Assembly: GCA_964448135.1 (NCBI GenBank)
Contig: CAYUVH010000024.1
Coordinates: 1-33,419 of the forward strand
Source: CAYUVH01 sp964448135
GTDB taxonomy: Bacteria > Verrucomicrobiota > Verrucomicrobiia > Limisphaerales > UBA8199
DNA: 33,419 bases
Direction: 5' to 3'
In this document: one piece after another, positions 1 through 9,800 of the stretch
Position numbering within the stretch: the first letter of the stretch is position 1
How the letters are laid out: each line of letters begins with the position of its first letter
Translations under genes and position numbers: made by a program
The notes under the pieces: generated by a model
What the model was told of the DNA's origin: nothing
The model's database searches: none
Seen by the model: only the letters and a program-made list of their open reading frames with translations

Positions 1-398
1 TCGCTCATGAACACCAAAAAACACCTGGAGAACAGTAAAAGAACACTCAAGGAACGCCAAAAGAACACTCAAAACACCCGAAAAAACACCAAAGAACACC
101 TAAAAACACTTAAAGAACAACCTCTTCCAGGGGGCCCCACCACCCCGCTGATCCGTCCTGCCCGTCGATCGTCCCCAACCTGCAACCTGCCCCCCTGCGG
201 GCTTGCCCCGGGGCAACTTGCAACCTTCAAACTTTTCACCCGCTAACGCATTTTAACGCACTCCCCATTAACCGAATCATGCGATCCACATCCACCGCAG
301 CATTTTCCAAAACTTCGCGCCGCCACGGTACGTCCCTGTTGACACCCGGACGCAGCCTTGACCTGACGTCAAAACGCAGGCATTAAAGAGGGCTTGAT
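1..398. other. Gene-free upstream region with low-complexity array
   Basis: I see no credible gene here. Bases 7-125 are an A/C-rich array built from variants of AAGAACAC and AACACC, readable as a Lys/Thr/Asn-rich peptide that has no look of a real protein. Bases 168-240 repeat the word CAACTTGCAAC/CAACCTGC and contain the perfect 14-base palindrome TTGCCCCGGGGCAA (203-216). Just upstream of aceF are the CRE-like palindrome TGACGTCA (365-372) and TTGACA/TTGACC boxes that could serve as -35 elements, but no convincing -10. No pyruvate dehydrogenase E1 gene is present in these 398 bases. Confidence 0.6.
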
Positions 399-1703
399 AT
401 GGATCTAAAGCTTCCCCATCTCGGCGAAGGCGCCGACTCGGGCACGGTGGTCAATCTCCTCGTAAAAGAGGGCGATACCATCACCAAAGACCAGCCCGTT
501 CTCGAGCTCGAGAACGAAAAGGCCGTCGCCACCATCCCTTCCACCGCCGCCGGCGTCGTGGCCGCGATTTTCGTCAAAAAAGGCGATAAAATCAGCGTCG
601 GCGCGCGCCTCCTGAGCATCACCGAAAACGGCGCCGCCCCGGCTGGCGCCCCGGCGCAACCGGCCACCAAGGCCCCTGCCGCCGCGCGCAAACCGGCCGC
701 ACCCGAACCCCGGGCAGAAGCTCCCGCTGGAAACGGACCCCCGGGCCCGCGCCCCGGCGTCGAGCCCGCCGCCGCCCCGTCCCTTCGCAAACTCGCCCGC
801 GATCTCGGCATTGACCTGGCCCGTATCGGCGGCAGCGCCAATGGCGGCCGGATTGTCCTTGAGGATATCCGCGCCTACATCGAGCACCTGCAAAATCTAG
901 CCTCTCAGCCCAAAGCGGCGCCGGCAGCCGGCTCACCTTCTGCCGCCCCCGGACTGCGCCCTGGAGAGGACGCCGCTTCGTTCGCGAAATTCGGCCCGGT
1001 TACCACGCAGCCGCTCTCACCGTTACGCGCGGTCATCGCCCGCCGCATGTCGGAAAACTGGCTGGCCGTCCCGCGCGTGACGCAGTTCGAGGAAGCCGAC
1101 ATCACCGTGATCAACGATTTGCGCAAGAAATACGCGCCGGAGTACGAAAAGAAAGGCGCGCGCCTCACGCTCACGTCCTTCGCCCTGAAGATCGTCGCGG
1201 AGCTGCTCAAGAAGCATCCCATCTTCAATTCCAGCCTCGACGAAGCCGGCCAGCAAATCGTCCTCAAGCAGTATATCCACCTCGGCGTCGCGGTGGACAC
1301 CGACGCCGGCCTGATCGTCCCCGTCATCCGCGACGCGGACAAAAAGAACATGCTCCAGCTTTCGCAGGAACTCGAGGCGCTCGCCAAAAAAGCGAAGGAC
1401 CGCAAAGTCTCCGGCGATGAACTCAAAGGCGGTTCCTTCACGATCTCCAATCAAGGCGGCATCGGCGGCGGACATTTCACCCCGATCGTCAACAAACCCG
1501 AAGTCGCCATCCTTGGCCTCGGCCGCGGCGCCATGAAACCGGTCGTGCGCGGCACGGCCATCGAAGCCCGCATGTTGCTGCCCATGGCCGTTTCCTATGA
1601 CCATCGCGTGATTGACGGCGGCATCGCCGCCCGTTTCGCCGTGGACCTCGTGCAGGCCTTCCAGAACTTTGCCGAAGACATCGTCAAGCAAGGCCTCGCC
1701 TGA
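399..1703 (+). CDS. aceF: Dihydrolipoamide acetyltransferase, E2 of pyruvate dehydrogenase
   Basis: Core acetyltransferase of the pyruvate dehydrogenase complex, moving acetyl from lipoamide to CoA in the cytoplasm. The 434 residues show one lipoyl domain (about 1-75, with lipoyl Lys41 in the ENEKA turn), an Ala/Pro linker, a peripheral subunit-binding domain (about 128-163, SLRKLARDLGID then GGRIVLEDI), a second Ala/Pro linker and the catalytic domain. His402 and Asp406 sit in the SYDHRVIDGG active-site motif. The catalytic domain reads like E. coli AceF (FTISNQGGIGGGHF, PEVAILGLG), which favours pyruvate over 2-oxoglutarate or branched-chain substrates. A single lipoyl domain is fewer than in E. 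coli. The ATG has GAGGG about nine bases upstream. lpdA follows after 19 bases, so the two are almost certainly one operon. No E1 gene is in view. Confidence 0.93.
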   Translation: MDLKLPHLGEGADSGTVVNLLVKEGDTITKDQPVLELENEKAVATIPSTAAGVVAAIFVKKGDKISVGARLLSITENGAAPAGAPAQPATKAPAAARKPAAPEPRAEAPAGNGPPGPRPGVEPAAAPSLRKLARDLGIDLARIGGSANGGRIVLEDIRAYIEHLQNLASQPKAAPAAGSPSAAPGLRPGEDAASFAKFGPVTTQPLSPLRAVIARRMSENWLAVPRVTQFEEADITVINDLRKKYAPEYEKKGARLTLTSFALKIVAELLKKHPIFNSSLDEAGQQIVLKQYIHLGVAVDTDAGLIVPVIRDADKKNMLQLSQELEALAKKAKDRKVSGDELKGGSFTISNQGGIGGGHFTPIVNKPEVAILGLGRGAMKPVVRGTAIEARMLLPMAVSYDHRVIDGGIAARFAVDLVQAFQNFAEDIVKQGLA

Positions 1704-1722
1704 CCCCAATTTTCAACCTGAC

Positions 1723-3153
1723 ATGGAACCCATTAAAACTGAAATCGTAGTAGTTGGTGCCGGCCCGGGCGGATACGCCGCCGCGTTTTACGCCGCCGAC
1801 CTCGGCAAGAAAGTCGTCCTCATTGAACGCGACACCGTCCTTGGCGGCGTATGCCTCAACCGCGGCTGCATCCCCTCGAAAGCCCTGCTCCACGCGGCCC
1901 ACACTGTTGCGCTCGCGCGCGAATCCGCCCATCGCGGCATCAATTTCGACGCCCCCTCGATCGACGTGGCCAAGCTCCGCGCCTGGAAGAATTCCGTCAT
2001 CGCGAAACTATCCGGTGGGATCGCGCAGCTCGCCAAAATGCGCGGCGTCCAGGTGATCAACGGGCGCGGCTATTTCGAAGGCTCGAACAGTCTCCGAGTT
2101 GAATCACCGCAGGGCCAGCAATTCATCCAGTACGAGCAGGCCATTGTCGCCGTCGGCTCCAAAGCTGCCATGCCCAAGGCTTGGGACCTCGGCAACCCCC
2201 GCATCATGACCTCCGACCAGGCGCTGGAGGTCGAGGACGTGCCGGAGAATTTGCTCGTGGTCGGCGGCGGGTACATCGGCATGGAACTCGGCACCGTCTA
2301 TGCCACGCTGGGCTCCAAGGTTGTCCTCGTTGAAGCCCTCGATACGATTCTGGCCGGCGCGGATCCCGACCTTGCGCGGCCCGTCGCCACTTATGCGAAA
2401 AAGGCCTTCAAAGAAGTCCGCCTGAAAACCCAGGTCGGCAAGATGTCCACCGTCGGCAAACAGATCAAAGTCGAGTTCACGATTGATGGTCAGAAGCGCG
2501 AAGAACTCTACGACCGCGTGCTCGTTTCCGTCGGCCGCGCCGCGAACGCCGCGGACCTCGGCCTCGAGAACACCAAGGTGCAATTGGACGACAAAGGGTT
2601 TGTAAAGGTGAACGAATCGCAACAGACCAGCGATCCCTCCATTTACGCCATCGGCGATATCGCGGGTGGCATCCTCCTGGCCCACAAGGCCTCGAAAGAA
2701 GCCCGCACCGCCATCGAAGCCATCGTCGGCGAAACCAGCCCGGTCGTCGGCACCACGATTCCGGCGGTTGTCTTCACCGACCCTGAAATCGCCTGGTGTG
2801 GTCTTACCGAAGCCGAGGCCCGGCAAAAGGGCATTGAGATTGAAGTTGCGAAATTCCCCTGGGCGGCATCCGGCCGCGCGCTTTCCTTCGATCGTCCGGA
2901 CGGCCTGACCAAGCTCATCATCGATCCGGAGACGGAACGCGTCCTGGGAGTGGGAATTGTGGGCAGCGGCGCAGGCGAACTCATTGGCGAAGGTGTCCTG
3001 GCCATCGAAATGGGCGCGACGGCCAAGGACCTTGCGCTCTCCGTGCATCCGCACCCAACGCTTTCCGAAACCCTGATGGAAGCCGCCGAGGCCTACTACG
3101 GCCACTCGACGCACATCATGGCGAGGAAGAAGGCCGCCCCCGCCGCTGCTTAA
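1723..3153 (+). CDS. lpdA: Dihydrolipoamide dehydrogenase (E3)
   Basis: FAD enzyme that reoxidises dihydrolipoamide with NAD+, the E3 of 2-oxoacid dehydrogenase complexes. The 476 residues have the N-terminal Rossmann motif GAGPGGY, the redox disulfide Cys44/Cys49 in GGVCLNRGCIPSK, the NAD-binding GGGYIGMELG, the FAD motif YAIGDIAGG, and the dimer-interface catalytic pair His444/Glu449 in HPHPTLSE. Length matches the family and there is no N-terminal lipoyl domain. I chose the ATG at 1723 because the reading frame's earlier candidate start lies inside aceF and would add residues with no homologous look. It follows aceF by 19 bases and is followed directly by a terminator, so it is probably the last gene of the pdh operon and may also serve other oxoacid complexes. 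Confidence 0.95.
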   Translation: MEPIKTEIVVVGAGPGGYAAAFYAADLGKKVVLIERDTVLGGVCLNRGCIPSKALLHAAHTVALARESAHRGINFDAPSIDVAKLRAWKNSVIAKLSGGIAQLAKMRGVQVINGRGYFEGSNSLRVESPQGQQFIQYEQAIVAVGSKAAMPKAWDLGNPRIMTSDQALEVEDVPENLLVVGGGYIGMELGTVYATLGSKVVLVEALDTILAGADPDLARPVATYAKKAFKEVRLKTQVGKMSTVGKQIKVEFTIDGQKREELYDRVLVSVGRAANAADLGLENTKVQLDDKGFVKVNESQQTSDPSIYAIGDIAGGILLAHKASKEARTAIEAIVGETSPVVGTTIPAVVFTDPEIAWCGLTEAEARQKGIEIEVAKFPWAASGRALSFDRPDGLTKLIIDPETERVLGVGIVGSGAGELIGEGVLAIEMGATAKDLALSVHPHPTLSETLMEAAEAYYGHSTHIMARKKAAPAAA

Positions 3154-3162
3154 TGTCTTTCA

Positions 3163-3205
3163 CTGCGGCTGCGCCGGACCAACCGCGCAGCCGCAGGTTT
3201 TCTGG
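3163..3205 (+). terminator. Intrinsic terminator of the aceF-lpdA operon
   Basis: A perfect 12-bp stem (CTGCGGCTGCGC at 3163-3174 against 3185-3196) with a 10-base loop starts nine bases after the lpdA stop. It is followed by GTTTTCTGGGTTTT, a broken but T-rich tail. Confidence 0.8.
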
Positions 3206-3260
3206 GTTTTATGTCTGGTCCTTGGTTCCAGGAGCTTTCTCCCCCTGCCCCAATTATTGT

Positions 3261-3288
3261 TTGAACTCCCGCCATCCCGGGGTATTAT
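3261..3288 (+). promoter_or_regulatory. Promoter of tRNA-Pro
   Basis: TTGAAC (3261-3266) and TATTAT (3283-3288) are separated by 16 bases. Each matches five of six sigma-70 consensus positions. Transcription would start about 30 bases before the mature tRNA. Confidence 0.6.
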
Positions 3289-3325
3289 CCACGTCCGGCC
3301 TGCGTTCAACGCTGGCAGGATGGCT

Positions 3326-3402
3326 CGGGGCGTAGCGTAGCTTGGTAGCGCGTCTGAATGGGGTTCAGAAGGTCGTGAGTTCAAATCTCACCGCCCCGAC
3401 CA
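3326..3402 (+). tRNA. tRNA-Pro (anticodon GGG)
   Basis: Full cloverleaf of 77 bases. The acceptor stem CGGGGCG pairs with CGCCCCG (3392-3398), followed by discriminator A3399 and an encoded CCA (3400-3402). The D-arm holds TAGCTTGGTAGC. The anticodon stem TCTGA (3353-3357) pairs with TCAGA (3365-3369) around the loop ATGGGGT, placing GGG at 3360-3362 with G at position 37 as in proline tRNAs. The T-arm carries GTTCAAATC. It reads proline codon CCC (and CCT by wobble). It lies between the pdh terminator and the Clp-like operon, with 89 bases before the next gene. Confidence 0.95.
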
Positions 3403-3411
3403 TTTAATTTT

Positions 3412-3426
3412 GCCCGTGCGCGGGCG
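3412..3426 (+). terminator. Weak hairpin after tRNA-Pro
   Basis: GCCCG and CGGGC form a short stem with a four-base loop, followed by GTTT. It could stop or slow tRNA transcription. The T-run is so short that readthrough into the Clp-like operon is equally possible, and I see no strong separate promoter for that operon. Confidence 0.35.
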
Positions 3427-3491
3427 TTTCGGACAATTGCAGGAGTGCATCCACGGCTTCGGCCATCCATCCAACCAAATGACGAGCCCTC

Positions 3492-6400
3492 ATGGCCCAG
3501 ACGACTTTCCATATCATCACGGTGGCGCAGCTGCTGGCCGAGGACGTGGAACTCGTCGAGGCGCTGGGCTTTCCGGAGATTTCCGCGCTCGGTGACACCG
3601 GGAAGCATTGGCAGGCAGTCCTTCAAACCAAGGCCAGGACAATTCTTGAAGACAGTTTCCTGAGCCCGGCGATTTCGCTGCATCGCCGGCGTATCCAGGC
3701 CGAACCGAAACTTCGTGAAGTCGAAATCACCCTCGATCCTCCGCGGCGTTCGCCCGACTGGCAGGAACCGGTGACGTTGCGCCTGCCGTTGGTGCACTGG
3801 GTGGAAGATGGGGATTTGCACCAGGCCTATGTGCCGGCGCTGGGGATACTCGTATTTGCAACTCGCGAGTCGCAACTCGACGAGCGCGTGAAAGAACACG
3901 TTCAACTCGTGTTGACGGGTCGCCGGAAGCGACTCGGCTTGCGGGAGGTGGTCGACCTGGCGCGCATCCGATCGTTGAAACTCGGTACGACCGAGGTCAC
4001 CGCCAGAATTCTGACTCCCCGGGAGAAGGCCCAGGCGGAGGGAGCTGAATTGGAGCAAGCATCGATCCTCAGCACCATGGCCGAGGAACTCCCGCCCCAC
4101 GTGCCACGTCCGCAAAAGGCCGATGGCTCGCCGACCAAAACGGCGTCCGCCAAAGTCGCGCCCGTTCCACCGATGGCCTTCGAAATGGAAGCGGAACTGC
4201 AGAAGCTCGCGGAGTCGTTGGCGGGCACGCATCGCCGCAGCGTCCTGCTGGTCGGCCCGGTCGGTTCAGGGAAAACAGCACTGGTGCGGGAATTGGCGCG
4301 GCGGCGCGCTGACTTCGGCTTCGGCCACACGCCCTTCTGGGCTACCAGTGGCGCGCGGCTGATGACGGGGCCGATCGGTTTTGGCATGTGGCAGGATCGC
4401 TGCCAGAAGCTTTGCCGGGAAGCGTCAAGGACGAATTCGATCCTGCACCTGGGCAATCTCGGCGAGTTGACCGAGGTCGGCAAAGTCCGCTCCGGCCAGC
4501 AGAGCGTGGGAGGATTTCTGCGGCCCTGGCTGGGCCGCGGCGAGATTGTGGCCATCGCCGAATGCACGGCGGAACAAGTCAGTGCCATTGAGCGCAATGA
4601 TCCCCACCTGCTGGGGACGTTTCTCCAAATCCAAATCCCGGAGCGCACAACGGTGCAGACTCGCCGCATCCTCGGCCGCGTGTTTGAGGCCGCCGAGGGA
4701 AAATCGGAACCCGCCAATTCGTCCGCGTCGGAGGCGGCGCTCGACCGCCTGCAACAGCTTCACTTGCGCTACGCGCAGTATTCGGCCAATCCCGGCCGAC
4801 CAATCCGCTTTCTCAAGAACCTGCTGGCTGACAGTTTTCCGGACAAGTCGTTGCGCGAGGCTGAGGTCATCACAGCCTTCTCCCGCGAAACCGGCCTGCC
4901 GGCGGTATTGCTCGACGACCGGCTGCCGCTGGATCTCGACGCCACGCGGGAGTGGTTTGATCGACGTCTCATCGGCCAGCCGGAAGCCACCACGCGGGTC
5001 GTGGATCTGCTGGCCGTCATCAAAGCCCGGCTCGCTCGCCCGAAAAAGCCGCTCGCATCGTTTCTGTTCATCGGACCGACCGGCACCGGCAAAACCGAAC
5101 TGGCCAAGGCGCTGGCAACTTTCCTTTTCGGCGATCCGGCGCGACTCGCTCGTTTCGACCTGAACCAGTTCAACGACCCGCAATCCCTGCAGCGCCTGAT
5201 CGGCGGTGTCGAGACGGGCAGCGCCGAAGGTCTGCTCACCGCGCGCGTGCGCGAGCAACCGTTCAGCGTCCTCTTGCTGGATGAATTCGAGAAAGCCGAT
5301 CCCGGTTTCTTCGACCTGCTGCTCCAGATTCTGGGCGGCGGACGGCTGACCGATGCGTCGGGCCGGGTCGCCGACTTTTGCAATTGCGTGATCGTGATGA
5401 CGTCGAACCTGGGTGCGCAGGGTTTTCAGCGGGGCCCGGCCGGCTTTCGCGCCGACGGGTCGGTCACCCCCAACGCCCACGAACATTTCAGTGAGGCCGT
5501 TCGCAAATTCCTGCGGCCAGAAATCTACAACCGGCTGGATGCGGTCGTGCCGTTCCGACCTTTGCCGCCGGACGTGGTGCTCGGCATTGCGCGCAATCAC
5601 ATCGAGTATCTGCGGCAGCGCGACGGCTTTCGGCTGCGCCCGGTTGAACTGAGCATCAGCCCGGAAACGGCCGGGCATCTCGCCCGCAAAGGCTACGACA
5701 TCCGGTATGGCGCCCGACCTCTCAAGCGCGCCATCCAGCACGAATTGCTCGCCCCGCTGGCGGAGTCTTTGAACCGGTATTCAGTGCAACAACCGGTCCA
5801 CGTTCAACTCATGGTGAAGAACGCGAAGCTCCAGATTGAAGTAAAGGCTGCCCTACCGGAGGAAGCCGAAGCCGGCTCGACGTCGGCGGAGGCCCGGTCG
5901 CTGGTCACTTCCATAACGGCCCAGCGGCGGCTCATAGCCCTGCTCAAGAACTGCTCGGCCGCAGGCGAGCTGGAAAACCAGGTGGCCATGGCCGAATCCC
6001 TTGCGCGCCGTTTGAAATCAGCCGCGTGGAAAAGCCCGGAGCATCAGGTCCGCCTTGGGCGCCTGCCGCAGCTTCGCGATTGCCTCGCGGCCCTGGCCAA
6101 GCTGCACGACAACGCCAACCAACTCGAAACGGAGGCTCTGGTTGGCTTTTACGCGCATGACCAGCTCGACGGTGCACTGTTCCAGCCTGAACTGGAGGCG
6201 CTTAGAATCACGCGTCACCGCCTGCAGAAGGACGTGTTCCGGCTGCGAACCGAGCACCCGGACGACGTGGTCGTCGCCGTTTACAGCGAGCACCGGCCGG
6301 CTTTGCTCGAATTGGCAGGCGCGTATTGGGGACTGGCGGGCGAGACCGGAGTGGTCGCTGGACTGGATTTCTTTATTCCGCCGCCGGGCCCGCGCTCCCG

Positions 6401-6809
6401 CAATACCCGACCGTTGCGCGAGGAAACCAAAAAGCGCGGCGAGCCATTCAGCGCTGTACCCGAGAAAGCCTTCGGTTTGGTGATGCATTTACGCGGGGAT
6501 TTGTTCCTGCCGAAATTCGAGCCCGAGGCCGGCCTGCATGTCTTCAAGGAAAAGGATGCGGAACGCGTTTGCCTGGTCGAGATCAAACGCCCGCCCTTCG
6601 CCGCCTATGAAGCCCCCGAAGGAATTGAGCGGCAGGGAGGCATCAAGGCCCAGGGCGCCGAAGTCCGCCGGAGTTTCGAACGTGTCAACCTCGTGGTGAA
6701 GGACTCAAAGCTCGGGGAACGCCCTTGGCGTGGTGAAACCGTCCAGGGGTGCCTGCGTATTCTCATCGAGCAGCATCTCGAGGAAATGATTGCCGCGATG
6801 GCGAGATAA
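3492..6809 (+). CDS. Clp-like double AAA+ ATPase 1, with PCRF-like C-terminal domain
   Basis: Large cytoplasmic ATPase of 1105 aa, related to ClpA/ClpC but not an orthologue. Residues 1-215 are a lineage-specific beta-rich region, not the tandem Clp_N repeat. D1 has Walker A GPVGSGKT (255-262), but the Walker B position reads LHLGNL (318-323) with no Asp/Glu, so D1 may bind ATP but probably cannot hydrolyse it. D2 looks fully active: Walker A GPTGTGKT (528-535), Asp597-Glu598, sensor 1 in MTSNLGAQ, arginine finger near Arg681, sensor 2 Arg742 in GARPLKR. The D2 pore loop GYVG is missing. A PAGF tripeptide region (649-652) lies where ClpC holds its ClpP-docking loop. There is no ClpB middle domain. 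Residues about 800-1105 are an extra domain resembling the release-factor PCRF fold (AFG at 993-995, EAGLH at 1012-1016) without GGQ. The next gene overlaps the stop codon. Confidence 0.85.
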   Translation: MAQTTFHIITVAQLLAEDVELVEALGFPEISALGDTGKHWQAVLQTKARTILEDSFLSPAISLHRRRIQAEPKLREVEITLDPPRRSPDWQEPVTLRLPLVHWVEDGDLHQAYVPALGILVFATRESQLDERVKEHVQLVLTGRRKRLGLREVVDLARIRSLKLGTTEVTARILTPREKAQAEGAELEQASILSTMAEELPPHVPRPQKADGSPTKTASAKVAPVPPMAFEMEAELQKLAESLAGTHRRSVLLVGPVGSGKTALVRELARRRADFGFGHTPFWATSGARLMTGPIGFGMWQDRCQKLCREASRTNSILHLGNLGELTEVGKVRSGQQSVGGFLRPWLGRGEIVAIAECTAEQVSAIERNDPHLLGTFLQIQIPERTTVQTRRILGRVFEAAEGKSEPANSSASEAALDRLQQLHLRYAQYSANPGRPIRFLKNLLADSFPDKSLREAEVITAFSRETGLPAVLLDDRLPLDLDATREWFDRRLIGQPEATTRVVDLLAVIKARLARPKKPLASFLFIGPTGTGKTELAKALATFLFGDPARLARFDLNQFNDPQSLQRLIGGVETGSAEGLLTARVREQPFSVLLLDEFEKADPGFFDLLLQILGGGRLTDASGRVADFCNCVIVMTSNLGAQGFQRGPAGFRADGSVTPNAHEHFSEAVRKFLRPEIYNRLDAVVPFRPLPPDVVLGIARNHIEYLRQRDGFRLRPVELSISPETAGHLARKGYDIRYGARPLKRAIQHELLAPLAESLNRYSVQQPVHVQLMVKNAKLQIEVKAALPEEAEAGSTSAEARSLVTSITAQRRLIALLKNCSAAGELENQVAMAESLARRLKSAAWKSPEHQVRLGRLPQLRDCLAALAKLHDNANQLETEALVGFYAHDQLDGALFQPELEALRITRHRLQKDVFRLRTEHPDDVVVAVYSEHRPALLELAGAYWGLAGETGVVAGLDFFIPPPGPRSRNTRPLREETKKRGEPFSAVPEKAFGLVMHLRGDLFLPKFEPEAGLHVFKEKDAERVCLVEIKRPPFAAYEAPEGIERQGGIKAQGAEVRRSFERVNLVVKDSKLGERPWRGETVQGCLRILIEQHLEEMIAAMAR

Positions 6810-9800
6810 TGAATTTCTCGATCCCCATCCTGATTGAGGAGCGCCCGGCGGTCGGTGGCCAGCCCACGTCCTTTGTCGTGCGCCCGCTTTTTCATTCGGA
6901 GCCGATGCAGCGATCTGAAAAACTCGGGCGCGCGTTGAATCGGTTGAGCGCCGATCTGCAAGGATGGCTGTACCGGCTGGGACGCGAGCCGCGCCATGAC
7001 CGTCTGGCGGATTGGGCGCTCCCGCCGAATTTTGAAGAGACAACCGTGAACGTGCGCCTGGACCTTGCCTCCGGTTCGCACCTGAAGCGATTTTTTCTGG
7101 TTGGATATGAGGCGTTGGGGCGCCGGCTCTTTTTCACACCCAATCTTCCCGATCTGCACTTTGAGGTTTCCGGGTCCCAGGCGGTGGCGGAACGGGCCAC
7201 CACGGTTTTCACGCGCCACTTTCGCGAACTTGAAAAAGAATCCGAGGTGTTCGACCTGGACGTGTTTGCGCTGCAAGGCAAAGCGCGGTTGACGGCCATT
7301 GATATCACGCTGAAGCCGGCCGCTTTGGCGAAGAAACCGCAACCGCCCAAACGTGCCCTGCTGTTCGGCGCCGAGGAGAAAAAGGAAGGCGAAGAGGAAC
7401 TTCGCCGGACCGGCCGCTTGCTCCAATCGCTCTATCCGGACGATCTCGACCGCGCGATCGGCCGCGAGCGTGAAGTGGACGAGCTGGCGCGCATGCTCGC
7501 TTCCACCGATCGCCGTCCGATTCTGCTCGTGGGGCCGCGCAAGGTCGGCAAAACCACGGTGCTGCACGAACTGGTGTGGCAAATGCGCACCCGCAAGAAG
7601 GAGCGTTTTGCCGGCCAGCACGAAATCTGGCTGCTGTCGCCCATGAGGCTCATCAGCGGCATGAGCTTCCTCGGCGAATGGGAAAATCGCGTCCTGGCCA
7701 TCCTCGACTACGCGCGCGAGAAAGACCGCGTTCTTTATTTCGATGACCTGCTCGGCCTCTTGACCGCGGGGATGACGTGCGCGTCCGACTTGAATGTGGC
7801 GCAGGTATTGCGGCCCGCGCTCGAAAAACGCTCGGTCCGGATCATTGCCGAGATCACTCCCGAGGCCTGGCGGGTGCTGCGCGAACGCGATCGCGCGTTT
7901 GCCGACCTTTTCCAGGTCATTCCCATCGCGGAGCCCACCGAGCCCGAAACGCTCCGCGTGTTGGTGAATGTGACCCGGCAGTTGGAGGAACAATATCGTT
8001 GCGCGTTCGGCCTGGAGGTGGTGCCTGCAGTGTTCGATCTGCATCGACGCTTTGCCGGCGATGCCGCGTTTCCCGGCAAGGCAGCAGGCTTTCTCAGGCG
8101 GCTGGCGGTGCGCCACGCGCACGGGGCCGTCGAAAGAGCCGAGGTGTTGGAAGAATTCCGCTCCCAGAGCGGCATGAGCGCCGCCTTGCTGGATGGCCGC
8201 GAGCGGCTCGAGCGGTCAACGATCCTGGAATCGTTGCGCGCCGGACTTGCCGGACAGGACCACGCCGTGGAGGCCTTCGCGGACGTAATCGTCACGCTCA
8301 AGGCGCGGCTCAACGATCCGCGCCGGCCGTTGGGCACGCTACTGTTATTGGGTCCGACGGGTGTCGGCAAAACCCAGTCCGCCAAGGTGCTTTCCCAATT
8401 TCTGTTTGGCAATGCCGACCGCCTGCAGCGTTTCGATATGAACGAGTACGTGGACGGCGCGTCGGCGGGCCGGCTGGCCGGAACCGTCAATGAACCCGAG
8501 GGTCTCCTGACCGGCGCGATCCGCCGACAGCCCTTCAGTGTGTTGCTGTTCGATGAAATTGAGAAGGCCGCGCCGGAAGTATTCGATCTGCTGCTCGCCG
8601 TCCTGGATGAAGGGCGGTTGACCGATTCGCTGGGCCGCGTGGCCGATTTCACGAATGCGGTCATTCTTATGACCTCCAACCTCGGAGTGCGCGAATCGCG
8701 CTCCAGCCTGGGTTTTGGTGCCGGTGACCAGCTCGAGGCCGCGGATGCCCTATTTGTCGGCGCGGCCGAGAAGTTTTTCCGCCCCGAATTCTTCAACCGT
8801 CTAGACCGTGTCATTCCCTTCCGCCCGCTGGCGACCACTCAACTCGAGAGCATCGCCCGGCAGTTGATCGCCGATGTTTTCGCGCGTGACGGTCTTCGCC
8901 GCCGGGAATGTCTTCTCCGCGTATCTCCCGACGCGATGAAGCGGCTGGTTGAGTTGGGCCAAAATCCGCAGCTCGGCGCCCGCGCGCTAAAACGGGTCAT
9001 CGAACGCGAAGTCGCCCAACCCATCGCCGAGCGCCTCGCCGGTGTGCCGCCCGGCACGCCGACCATCGCCAACTTTGACACGCGCGAGGGAGCCCTCGTG
9101 CTCAACCTCCAGGAATTGCAACCCGCGCCGCGCTCCATCTTCTGGCCGCAGATCGTCGGGCAAAGCACGGCCGCTCGACTGGATGCGATTCTGGACGGCG
9201 CCAACGCCGCCCTCGATCGTATTGAAGCCGCCCTGGCAGAACATGAACCGAAGGCGAGAATCGAGCTGGGAAATCTAGCCCCGGAGCAAGCGCGATACTT
9301 CGCGTGCCGCGAGCAGCTCAAAATGCTGGATCGGTTGATCCAGGCGGTTGAAAACGCCCGGCGCGTCCCGCGGAGAGGTGCCACCACCGCGCGAAACCCA
9401 GCCGCCAAGCCGGTGAGGAAAGCGATCTGGCATTACATCGGAGCGTCTGCCGTGCTGGGCCGTATGCGCGACCAGGTCGCGCTTCAGCACGCATTGGAAG
9501 ATTGGGCCAGCCAGGAGACGACCGAAGTCCCGGATTCTCCCGCCCTCGCCCTCTGCCGTGAACTGGCCCTGCTTGAAGCCATGGTCCAACAGCCGTGGGA
9601 TGACCGGCCAGTTGCGCTGGTATTTCAGCCTCTGGAGGAGCGCGATGCGATGTTTGCTTTTGCACTAGCCCAAATGCACTTCGATTTCTTCAATGATATC
9701 TGGGGTGGTTCGGCGAAATTCCTGCTTGAGGCGATTACAGCGGATGACCGGTTCCTGCAAAAGCTCTTCAAGGAAACAAATTCCAAGCCAACCATGGCTC

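Noticed and set aside
7..246. Lys/Thr-rich open frame at the left edge
   Set aside because: It is a translation of an A/C-rich repeat array, with no ribosome-binding site and no family resemblance.
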